Source: Metellina segmentata (taxonomy: Eukaryota > Arthropoda > Arachnida > Araneae > Tetragnathidae). Taken from it: a stretch of DNA of 64,000 bases. The notes beneath the pieces were generated by a model. It did not search any database. It saw only the letters and a list, made by a program, of their open reading frames with translations, and was not told the origin of the DNA. The stretch is taken from positions 99,885,441 to 99,949,440 of the forward strand of contig OX375874.1 of the NCBI GenBank assembly GCA_947359465.1. The letters are read 5' to 3'. This document shows, one piece after another, positions 54,274 to 64,000 of this stretch; the stretch's first letter is position 1; each line of letters begins with the position of its first letter. A program made the position numbers and the translations under genes.

Positions 54274-56400
54274 TTAAAATGCCCTTTTTCTAACTTTTCT
54301 TTCGGCAAACTCACGAACCAGTGATTTAAAGTCTAATTTGTCACTAATTTGGTGTTCTATAGCTATCATTGCCAATCCATTGAGACAATTTTGCGTCTGC
54401 ATCGTTCTGAGATAATTTTTTATTATTTTTAGTTTTGAAAATCTTCTTTCCCCTGAAGCCACAGTGACTGGCAATGTAAGTAGGATTCTTAATGCTATGC
54501 TGAGGTTTGGTGCGAATTTGAGTGTAGCGATAAACTTGAGAACTTCGACAGGGGTTTCCTTTTTTGTTAATAATGACGAAACAACGCTTATTTCATCGGC
54601 TAGTTCCAGGGTGTTAAGATCGCTTGGATTTCCATCAGTTAAAACTACTTCCAAATCTTTGCAATGAGCCAGTAGCTCATTTCTGGGCATGTCTTTTAGA
54701 CCAAAAATATTATACAAAAAGCTGAAATAATTACTGTGAGTATTTAGCAAATTATATCTGGTTTCCAAGGCATTTATTGCTTGATCTATAGTGTGAAAAA
54801 AAATCTATTTTATATTTTTGTTTGAGGTCTTGAACGGGTTCATCCGGGCCTTCATACAAAAAGTTCTTGTTTTGCTTCTGACACGATGACGTGGTGTGGT
54901 GGTTTCGAAATTAGCTTCCACGTCAATCTCTGAAGCAAGCTCGGTTGCTTCTAAAATGATGCTTTCAAAAGCTTCATCTGATCTCAGGTTTTCAAAGAAG
55001 AGTTTGCAGTTGCTAAGCATATCAATAGCTTGTGACATATTAAAATTTACAGTTTGCAAAAGTTTGCTGATGGGGTTAATATGACTCAAAATTTTGTACC
55101 AGATCACAACAGAGCATATAAATTTGAACTGCTTCAAATTATTTAATAATCCGCTAGCCTCGTCTCTGATCATATTATCGATTTCTGAATCTTCATATAT
55201 GCTGTACAAAGCATCGTGAATTGGACCAATTTGAAACCACACAGCTTTTTATGAGTCGACTCGACTTTCCCATCTTGTATAACTCAATGGTTTTAGGGTG
55301 TAAGTATCAATATATTTCAGTAATATTGCCCAACGAAAAGAAGAGGAAGAAAAAAATGTATATAACTTTTGAACAATATTGAAGAAGTTGGCTGCCTCAA
55401 ACGAGGATTTTGCCATATCGTTTACAACCAAATTTAGCGAATGGCTGCTGCATGGAACATAAAATGCTCTGGGGTTTATATTTCTGATTCTTGTTTGTAC
55501 TCCCGATTTTTCTCCTCTCATATTGGAACCATCGTCATACCCTTGACTGCGCATGTTTTCTACTTTAAGCCTATTTTTCTCTAGCTCTTCTAGTAAAACC
55601 TCCGACAATTCCTTAGCTGTTGATCTCTCAATGGGTAGAAAACCCCAAAAAATGTTCGTTGATATTAACTTGAACTTCAGACTCTGATTCCTGTATGGAG
55701 ACAAATCTTACCACAAATGTCATCTGTTCTACTTTACTTGCATCGGGAGTACAGTCAAGAATCACGGAATAATACTTGGCCTTTTGAACTTGCTCAATGA
55801 TGTGGAGCTTTATGTTGTCATGCAATAATTCAATTATTTCATTTTGTATAGTTTTCCCTAGATATGTAGCTTTGATTTCTTCTTTATTGAGGACTATGCG
55901 AACGTGTTCCTCCATTTGTGGATCAAACTCAGCCAATAACTGAATTAACTTCAAAAAGTTTCCATTATTGTGTTCATACAGTTTATCACTTGTTCCTCGA
56001 AAAGCTAGAGAGCTCTCACCTAGCATTTTAACGACTGATATAATGCGTAAAAGAACTTCAGACCAGTGATTTATCTCAGAATCAATATGAGTCTCTGAGA
56101 AACTGCATCTATTGTTTCACCTATTTTCAATCTTTGCTTCAATTCAAGCCATGATTTCAAACAATCTATATGAGTTTTAGCATTTTCATGATGTGCTAAA
56201 GAGTCCCCTAAATGCTTCCAGTCTTTAAATCCCCGATTGCCAAGAGCGCTCAAGTTAGATGATGCAGCAAAAGGTCGACATGGAAAACAGTACAAAGCGT
56301 TTTGAAATACGGAATATAATATCCATTCTCTTAAAACCTCTTCTCCATTTCTAAGCCTTTTCTTGTAATGTTTTGGTGAGAATAGCATCGGACATTTGGT
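54274..56400 (-). pseudogene. hAT transposase (DUF4371 / hAT_C type), broken
   Basis: Transposase of the surrounding hAT element. Homology runs on the minus strand from 56388 (FSPKHYKKR, then YCFPCRPFAASS: TTF-type zinc-binding region), through a DUF4371-like block (RGTSDKLYEHNNGNFLKLI; SVILDCTPDASKVEQM) and a catalytic-core block (RSQGYDDGSNMRGEKSGVQ, VPCSSHSLNLVVND, TRWESRVDS), to the C-terminal dimerisation domain (LTLPVTVASGERRFSKLKII). Lesions: frameshifts near 56030-56070 and 55640-55700, and in-frame stops at 55249 and 54805. The minus strand reads TTTGTTCCAG just before the first block, possibly a splice acceptor, with an upstream exon lost or unrecognised. Similar to ZMYM1-like and 52-kDa-repressor-like annotated proteins. 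Confidence 0.85.
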
Positions 56401-56448
56401 TTCTGGAACAAATTAATTAAAATAAAAGATAATACTGATATAAAAAAA

Positions 56449-56745
56449 AGCCATGATTTAATTTAAATTATAATTTCTGAAATCCCCCACTTGTGCGCCA
56501 CTGGCTTAAAAAAAACGTATTATATTCAACTTCAGACTCAATTACCTTTCATTCGATACCACACAAGCCATGATTTGATTTAAACTCTAATTTTCAAAAT
56601 CCCCCCCCCCTTATGCGTCACTGACTTAAAAAAATGTATTTCATTCAACTCCAGACTCAATTACCTTTCATTTGATACCACACAAGCCATGTTTTGATCT
56701 AAACTCTAATTTTTGAAATCTACCCCCCACCCTTTTTTTGGCTTA
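56449..56745. repeat. Tandem repeat, 117-119 bp period, inside the hAT element
   Basis: Two full units and part of a third, starting at the AGCCATG motifs 56449, 56566 and 56685. Each unit has a C-run (5 to 9 C) and ends ATTACCTTTCATTYGATACC. Lies upstream of the transposase on its coding strand. Confidence 0.85.
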
Positions 56746-57477
56746 TGTCTGATGGATTTTATTAGTTTTTAAAAATGAAAACAAAAATTAAAACACAAAC
56801 CTTCACAGAAGCCAAACGCACTGGACAATTTGCACAAGCACTTTTTTAAAGCTTTTTTGCACTAACAATTTAAACAAACTATTTTATTTCGCACCAGCCG
56901 AAGTCTAGTGGCAAATAATGCATTGTTTTAAGTCTACTTCCTTTTTATATGCAGTTAAAAGGGGCTGTTAGATCTTGTTTCGCTTGGTTTCAAAATTGTT
57001 GTTTCCTGTACAGTCGTGTTGCCACGGGCCGAAAAACTTGTCAATTCTTGAAAGGCGTTGGCTGAGTGGTTTTGTAATGTTGAATTGAATTCAAGTAGGT
57101 TTTGCCTTAATGTTTAAATATATTATATTATTTGAATTATGTGCTTAGAAATAAAAATGATAAATTCCGCCTCTTAATCTTGTCAACTATCAGTCAAATC
57201 GTGCAACGCGTTTTTGAGAAAATTCCCGTGAACCGATTTCAATGAAATTTGGTATACTTCCAAGGGTCCGATGACAATGCAATATTATGAAAAATAATTT
57301 ATTGATATATCAGAATGACAAAAAAATATTCTTTACTTTTTAGTTTTAGTGCATTTTATAAAAGCCTGTAACTTAATTTTTTTTATCAGTTCATTTTCAT
57401 TTTCCATGATTTTGGCGCCCCTAGATCATTGCGCTCCGGGCGGCCGCCCGGATCGCTCTACCCTGGAACCGGCCCTG
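56746..57477. other. Right subterminal region of the hAT element
   Basis: No transposase homology recognised. Ends in the GC-rich terminus with GGCGGCCGCCCGG near 57440. Confidence 0.5.
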
Positions 57478-57484
57478 CTTTACA

Positions 57485-57872
57485 ATAGATGTGTGTTGCC
57501 GGTTTAAAAAAATGGGCTGCAGATCTGGCTTTTAAATTTACCAAAGATTTTAAAAAATGCGAATTCAGATATGAAATTGAAATTTTTTGTTTGAAGTAAC
57601 GACTTTTATTCAAAACATAGAAACTGCCTCTCCGCTTAATATATCGCGTCACTACAGTTTCTTCATGATTTTGGTTTAATTGAGTCTTACCCAAATATAA
57701 ATGTCGCTCTTCGAATATTTCTAACTGTTCCCGTTTCTATTGCTTCGTGCGAGACAAGTTTTAGCATGTTGATATTAATAAAAAATTATTTAAGATCACC
57801 TATCGGACAAGAACGATTATGTAATATTTTTATTATTTCAATAGAATACAACATCGTTAAATATATTAAGTA
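57485..57872. other. Intergenic DNA
   Basis: The + strand at about 57713-57800 carries words resembling the hAT C-terminal motif (TVPVSIASCETSFSMLILIK), which suggests a separate decayed hAT fragment. No boundaries seen. Confidence 0.4.
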
Positions 57873-59165
57873 CTAGCAAAATACCCGACCTTACTCTGTT
57901 TGAATTAGTTTACTCTAGATTAAAGAGATGATCAAAATACTATAATGACTTACGTTTTCCGTAGAATAAAATAATATTTTAACACCTTTCGCCATCTTTA
58001 TAATTTCTACAACTTACTTTGTACACAAATCCTACATATGCATATCCATTCATCTAATACATTTCACATACATCGCACCCTTGCTGTAGGACAAAGCTAC
58101 AAAATGACGAAAGGTGACTCTAAGGTTACTACTATAAAAGACGATTTTGAGGGAGATTTGGAATTCCCTTTCTTAAGTTCTTTTCATGTTCAACTGACTT
58201 AATAAAAACGACGATTTACGGTGAGTGCTCTCGCACTCATAGTCAACCAAAACAATATTTTATACTTGTGGCACTCTTGCATCCGGCATGCGACATTGTG
58301 GAATTTCGCAATCTTCTCCTGTCATTATGACAAAAAAAAATTTTAATGCTTGAAAAGTTCTAGTTCGGATTTTTTAAACATTATTATTGTTTCAATAATG
58401 GCATGATTATAATTTTAATTAGTTGTATTCTGATTTACCTGCCACTATAAGTCGAATACTTGTGGTGGTGTTGCGTGTGATGTAAAAAGAACACAAGTTA
58501 TTAAAATAATAAATATTTAAAACAAAAAACAAAAGAAAACAGCGAAATAAAACAAACTAAAAGGTGTCGGGAAAATTTCGTTCTTAAGATATTAATTTTT
58601 GATTCCTTTATATCTCTTGATCTCGTAGTTGCCACAACTTACAACTAAAAAGTATACAAAATTTAGAAATGCGAAATTAATTCAGTGCGAAAGAAACCAG
58701 AGTTTCCGTTTTTGCTCCCGTTCGTTGAAATATATCGTATGTTCCAAATATTTGAAAATCCGTTTACAGTGCGCAAAGAACAAAAAAAAAGAAAACTCGA
58801 AATAAATGAAGTATCAGAGCTAAAATACCATTAAAAAAATATTTAAAAAAAATTGATTGATTTTTTAGCAGTACTGGTAAAGAAAATAAAAGTTATCGTA
58901 ATACTTTTTAAAAAATCCAGTTTTTCCAAAACTACCAAATTATGGTTGATTTAAGTGTACTTACTCAGGTGTTTTAGCATGAAGCTCATTTAAATATAGC
59001 AATAAAGAAATGTTTAATATTGCATTCTCTAAACTAAGAAATAATGTATAAAATAAAATAGATTGCAATCAAATATCTGGAAAATATCTCAAAACGGATA
59101 GAAAACTTGAAATGGGTCGAAAATATTCAATGTACAAACACACACTCCATTCTTATTTATATAGA
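57873..59165 (-). mobile_element. Probable non-autonomous Helitron, copy 3
   Basis: On the minus strand the element would start TCTATATAAATAAGAATGGA (from 59165, preceded by A) and end GGGTATTTTGCTAG followed by T (57873). The TC...CTAG ends between A and T fit a Helitron, and the 5' end resembles the copies at 10030 and 24631. No replicase or helicase is encoded. Part of the interior (57910-58320) recurs at 12800-13160. No strong 3' hairpin was seen. Confidence 0.5.
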
Positions 59166-61948
59166 TGATGATGCAATTAATGAATTTTCTGAAATGAAAG
59201 CCAGAAAAATACAATAAAACAAATATTATTAAAAATTTATTTTAATGTATTTGTTTAATTATTTACTCAAACCTAATTGATTAAGGGGCCTAAATGCAAA
59301 TTCTTACACAGGGTACAGAAATGGATAGTTATGGCACTGCCTGTACCAATTTTCATGAAAATCAAGGCCACAGGCTTTTCCCGATTTTTGCTAATTTCAC
59401 GTGAAATGACCCTATTTCTTTCCTTGTGTCAGCTCACGAATTCTTTATTAATTTTGTTACAAACAGGAGTCTTCAGCACATCTTCTGTACTTCTGCATGG
59501 GCAAATGTTTGAGTGTTAAAAATAATATTGCGAAAGCATTAGTGCAGTTTAAAAGGAGACATAGTTAATGCAATTTGAGAATTAAAATAATACTTTCGGG
59601 AGATGACTTTTTTATTAAAAAAATTAAATAGAAATGTTACTGTGAAAAGAGTATAAGATATATTTTTCTTCTTGTTGACATTACAACTGTGATGTCTCTA
59701 CTAAGTCTCTACAGTGATGAATGATTTCATGTCTCTATTTCATCAATATTATAGTTGCATGTAAGTTATTCACAAGTATTAAGTTTATACACTTTTTTTT
59801 AAAAGTTATAAACACTCAGGCGGCAGAGACAGAATTGAGAATAATAAAGTTTAATTCTGAAAAGTTCAGAAAAAATTAAAACGTTTACGAAAAAATCGAC
59901 GTTGTAATTTCTAATTTAAATGTTTTGTGTGTTTTAAAATTCACCATAAAATCATCTGGTAAATGTTGTACAAATAAACAAAATTGTAATTGAAAAAATC
60001 AGGTGTTAATTAATGAATATATTTTTTAGTATAATTAATTTTTTTTCTCATAAAATATTATTAATTTTTGTCAATTTATCTTTTTTAATCTTATTAATTT
60101 TTGACAATTTATCAAAAATATTTTGATTAATTTAATCTTCCCCTTTTCACTGGGATACAATCCATACTTTTCGGACACCCCCGCCCTCAAGAACCCTAGT
60201 TACAACTTTGGCACTTGAAGTGTTTCAAATGATCAAATGAGACTTCGTTCTTTTGCGCATCAAATATCATCAAATAATCGCTCGATTAAACTTGATTCGT
60301 GAGATTGCGCCGAAACGGAGCAACAATTGCGATGAATCATTCTTTTGAAAACTTCGATCTAACAAATGTTGCCAATATTATTAGCGCCAAAAAAAGTCGC
60401 AAAAGTAGAGTAACCGGAGAGCACTCATCATGTGACAACTGCGTAAAGTGGTCCTGAAATGCGCAACTTTCGCTACGGCGGTTTGTTATTGACTACATGT
60501 CATGTGTTGCATTTTTCTTTTCTGAGCGGTGCGACCGAAAGATATTTTGCACGTAATTCTTAATAATAGGCTGCTGTTATCATTATGCAAACATGGAACA
60601 AAAGTGCTATTTCATAATCACTATCACAAATAAAACTTGCGTTTGATATGTTTTTTCTCGTACTGATATCGATGCTTTTGTGTGGGATAGGCCAGAATTT
60701 TGGGGGCGGATGAAAAGAACAGGAAACGTAAAACTTAGTTTGTTAAATAAAACCGGCAATGGATCGGATTTGTTCCACGGAATTTTGGGTTAGTTGTAAA
60801 TTTGTTTTACTTACATGCTTTTTGAAACTTCCTTTAAATCTGTAGCTGGGACACATTAATGCTACTATTTTTTAATAAAAGTCGCCTGTTGCACATTTTT
60901 CTTTTAAAATTAAAAAGGTTCAACGAAACAATATTTTTCTGATTTGTTTCTTGTGTTTGAAAGATTGCGTGTTGTCCGATTTTCAGCAATATGAGATTTA
61001 TTCTCGAATATTTGTTATCACCTGGAATTTACTGGTTAGATTTGAAACTTCAGCCAGAGCTCAGGTACAAATATGATGAAGCAACTTGGTTACAGTTCTA
61101 TGGCAGTTGCCTTATCTTCTGTACAAAAATTCTGCACTGATCCAGATAAGTAATGAACACAAGATTTGAAAGAGATATTAATTCATACTGTTTCAAATCG
61201 TTTCGTTAACTTAGCTAAAAAGAAGCTTGAAACTTAAAAAAAAAAACTTTCCTGTGCATGCGATGAAAGCATTTTATTAAATTTAATTTTGTACTAATTT
61301 TCTTTCAAAACTTGAAAAGTGAAATTTTTGTGTGAATAAAATAGGACTAGAATCAAGTCAACTAGATTTAATTGGTCACATACCATGTATACTTAATCTT
61401 GAATGCTTGAAAATATATTTCATATAAAATATACAAAAGATATTGGTGTTTAAAATTTCCATACTCATTTTTATTGCATGTCAGTGCAATTAATTTGCTG
61501 CTCTGTTTCGCTTAAGTATGCTATTTTTATTTTTCAGCTTTGACATAAATGCTGATTATTATCTAATTGGAGCGGTAAATGCCTACTTAAAAGGAGTATT
61601 GCTGTCGAAGCTTATATAATAACTTCTGATCTCTTTTTCAATCTAGCACTGTCACTAAACTTGGTGATATTGCCCTCACCCCCAGGGGTTGATACGACAT
61701 CGTTAAGGGTCAATAGAAAAATATGAGATATTGTATGGGTAATATTTAATTTGGTCAACTTGGATTACATCCACCCTGAATGACAATGTAATTAAGAGTG
61801 AATAGTATAGAATTCCATGTTGACTTAAAGGCTGAAATTAGTTTTGAACCCAACATTTCCAAGTTTGTCAAGAGTCACAAAGCACACTCTTCACATTGAC
61901 AATGTTAGTAAATTGTATACTATGTTAAAAGTTTTATTTTCATATACT
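59166..61948. other. Intergenic DNA
   Basis: AT-rich without recognisable genes. The 80-codon frame at 59277-59519 shows no domain. Confidence 0.45.
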
Positions 61949-62080
61949 AGGGGGCTCCGCTCGCTATTGCTCGTCAAGTTCGCTTTGCAAACTATACTTC
62001 TCAACAATGAGGGGGAGGGGATTGCATCACAATCCATCTCCATTTGGATCGCTGCTGGATTGATTCCGGACCTCTAGTAT
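61949..62080. repeat. Small GC-rich repeat-like element
   Basis: Bounded by TACTAGGGG (61946) and CCTCTAGTA (62071), a short inverted pair. The interior is GC-rich, and the segment GATTGATTCCGGACC (62059) resembles the SINE family 1 tail. Confidence 0.4.
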
Positions 62081-62560
62081 AACTTTAATTGAAGGTTCCC
62101 TTCCCTCACCATTACAATATCTATCGCATGTGCCCGAGAAATGGGAAATTACCTACTTTTTTTGCAAGATTAGCGGATCTGTATTCAAACCAACTCCTGT
62201 ACTTTAGCTTTAGAAAACGTTCCAAAAATTCTCGGCCTATACACGGAAAGATACGGTAAATAAAAACAAAATGTTTTTTAAAATGTCAAGAACAAAACAT
62301 CTTGTTTCCACATAAAAAAGGAAATTGCTAAATAAATAACATATTGTTAAAATTCAGAGGAAATCTCATCATAATTTTGATTGTTTTAGCTGATTGGTGT
62401 TGTAATAGTACTCGATTGTTGCAATGGAAATGGCGATCAAATTTGCTGGTTCTGAAAGCATTGTAAACTTTCCAGCGCGTACTCTCAAATTTTATGAATG
62501 AATTAATTAAAAAATATAACTGTGTTTATCACATATGTGTGTGTTGCAAATTCGGTCTTT
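62081..62560. other. Intergenic DNA
   Basis: Nothing recognised. Confidence 0.4.
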
Positions 62561-63377
62561 TCTGCTTACACTGCATAATTATAGCATGTGATGTGCCATA
62601 ATTTTTGTTTCACTTCAGTACTAAGAATGGAGAACCAAAAATTTCCTTTTCGTCATATTATGCTCTTTTATTTTAAGAAAGGAAAAATGTTAGTCAGACT
62701 GCTAGTAAAATTTGTTCTGTATATGGACATATTGCTGTTTCTGAGGCCACAGTTCAAAGGTGATTTGTTTAATTTAAGCGTGGAAATTTCAGCCTCAAAG
62801 ATGATGCCTGCTCTATACTGCATCCCAAAAAAGTAATGCTTTCTGTATGTTGGGACTAAAAAGGAATTGTTTATTATAAAATGTTGCCACAAAATCATAC
62901 AATAAATTTGGAAAAATACTGTTGTCAAATGGCAGTATTAAAAGCAGAAATCGAAGCAAAGAGGTCAGAACAGACCAATCGTTGAGGTGTTGTCTTCCAG
63001 CATGACGATGCTCGGCCCCACATTTCTCTGAATGTCAGACAAAGACTTATTGAGTATGGTTGGGATGTTTTGTGTCACTCCCATATTCACCAGACCTTGC
63101 CTCCTCAGATTTTCACATCTTCAGGTCACTTCAAAATTCTTTGAACGGCCTGGAGTTGAATTCTTTGGAGACTGTCAAACGGCACCTTGATAACTTCTTT
63201 GTGCAAATAAGCCTATAATTTTATTAAAAAAGGAATTTTCCAGCTGCTAGAAAGTTAGCAAAAAGTCATAAAACAAAATGAGGCTTATGTGATTCAATAA
63301 AATTTTCTTATGTTTTTGTAGTGCTTCGTTGGTATTTATCATAAAAAAACGCACAATACTTTCTGGATGATCCAATA
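62561..63377 (+). mobile_element. mariner transposon relic
   Basis: About 0.8 kb. The right end, in reverse complement, reads TATTGGATCATCCAGAAAGT, typical of mariner termini. The left end is not clearly recognisable. Holds a deleted transposase. Confidence 0.7.
62627..63290 (+). pseudogene. mariner transposase, deleted
   Basis: Starts at ATG 62627 with MENQKFPFRHIMLFYFKKGK, the usual N-terminus of the mauritiana-type group. The DNA-binding half is readable to about 62800. After an internal deletion, homology resumes around 62838, is interrupted by stops, and becomes clear at 62985-63220 in the right-hand part (VVFQHDDARPHISLNVRQRL, then HSPYSPDLASSDFHLFRSLQ). These hold the second Asp (HDDARPH) and the third (SPDLASSD). 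The first catalytic Asp region is lost. Not functional. Confidence 0.8.
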
Positions 63378-64000
63378 TTTTAGGTATTCTGTTTGTCAAC
63401 TCTGGTAATTAAGATTCAAAATGAAGGTAAATGCTATTAAATTGATGTTTGGTATATAAAATTAAATATGCTTTTTAATCTCATTAAATATATAGCAATA
63501 TTTTTTAATGTATTTTCATAGTTCACTGTTACAAAATCTTTCTTTTCTGTTTTTTACTTTTTTGAAAATTCTATTTTCCAAACTTAAAGAATAAGGATTT
63601 GAAGGTTAAAGTCAACATAATCAGACACTTTTAAAAAATGTTAAGAGAACAATTTTATAGTTTTAAAAAATTCTAAAATTATTATAATTCATTCTAGTGG
63701 AGGTGTTCAATTCTTTACTCAATACTAAACTTTTAAGAACTCATAAAACTATCCTAAATTCTGTAAATCCTCTTGAATTAAAATTTGTTTTTTCATTACA
63801 GAACATATATTTGTGAGTTTTGCCAATAATGGCCAAGAGCCTTTTAATTGTTTCTTCTGTATACTTTTTTGTGTCAGGTTACAGTTCTGACTATTCTTTC
63901 AAATTTTAGGATGCAAATCTGACATGGAGCTCAACTACACCCATTTTTACTACATGTTTTGTGAAAGTAGGCCTGATATGGGGGCCTGTTGTATTCTTTT
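63378..64000. other. AT-rich DNA at the right edge
   Basis: No feature recognised. Confidence 0.45.

Larger units (their letters stand above)
48998..57477 (-). mobile_element. hAT transposon with nested insertions
   Basis: Ends CAGGGCCGGCTCTAG on the left and, in reverse complement, CAGGGCCGGTTCCAGGG on the right. CTTTACA directly abuts both ends (48991-48997 and 57478-57484), 7 bp of an expected 8-bp duplication. Subterminal GCGCTCCGGGC motifs occur near both ends (49021 and 57431). Without the SINE and Copia insertions the element would be about 3.5 kb. The transposase is on the minus strand at 54274-56400. Confidence 0.9.

Overview
The window is eukaryotic, strongly AT-rich, and dominated by transposable elements. 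It shows arthropod-type Tc1/mariner, hAT, Helitron, BEL/Pao and Copia elements and several tRNA-derived SINEs, with no operons or bacterial signals. The transposase and polyprotein families look most like those of arachnids, in particular spiders. That is an impression from family resemblance and was not tested by any search.

The only convincing host gene is on the + strand at 30292-32100: an exon with a clean 3' splice site, a 441-codon open reading frame with six CX2CX12HX5H zinc fingers (ZNF346/zf-met type), and an AATAAA signal. A possible promoter and 5' UTR exon lie at 25650-26030, which would make 26027-30291 a 4.3-kb intron.

Layout. 1-4 kb: degenerate Tc1 element, a tRNA-SINE whose body is perfectly duplicated, and a hAT MITE. 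4.7-7.75 kb: an old long inverted repeat with 550-600 bp arms. 9.6-11.1 kb: a dispersed repeat, a non-autonomous Helitron and a second copy of the same SINE family. 12.8-18.3 kb: repeat remnants, two other SINEs and a long (AT)n tract. 18.6-23.1 kb: SINE tails and an inverted repeat carrying YY1/NRF1-like motifs, then a deleted hAT with a perfect 8-bp target duplication and a further MITE. 24.6-25.6 kb: a second Helitron containing an inverted copy of its own 5' end. 30-32 kb: the zinc-finger gene. 33-38.4 kb: pogo-type MITE, SINE and internally deleted Tc1. 38.7-44.6 kb: a nearly complete BEL/Pao retrotransposon on the minus strand. 45-48.5 kb: inverted repeats and a 444-bp SINE. 49.0-57.5 kb: a three-level nest in which a hAT element holds a SINE, which holds a Copia retrotransposon. 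57.9-59.2 kb: a probable third Helitron. 62.6-63.4 kb: a mariner relic.

The mobile elements act independently. The non-autonomous ones (SINEs, MITEs, short Helitrons) would depend on enzymes encoded elsewhere. The youngest insertions are Copia (LTRs differ by one base and one 14-bp duplication) and BEL/Pao (3 differences in 225 bp). I found no new enzymatic system. The most unusual structures are the nested insertion with readable target duplications, the inverted internal copies in the Helitron family, and the long inverted repeats.
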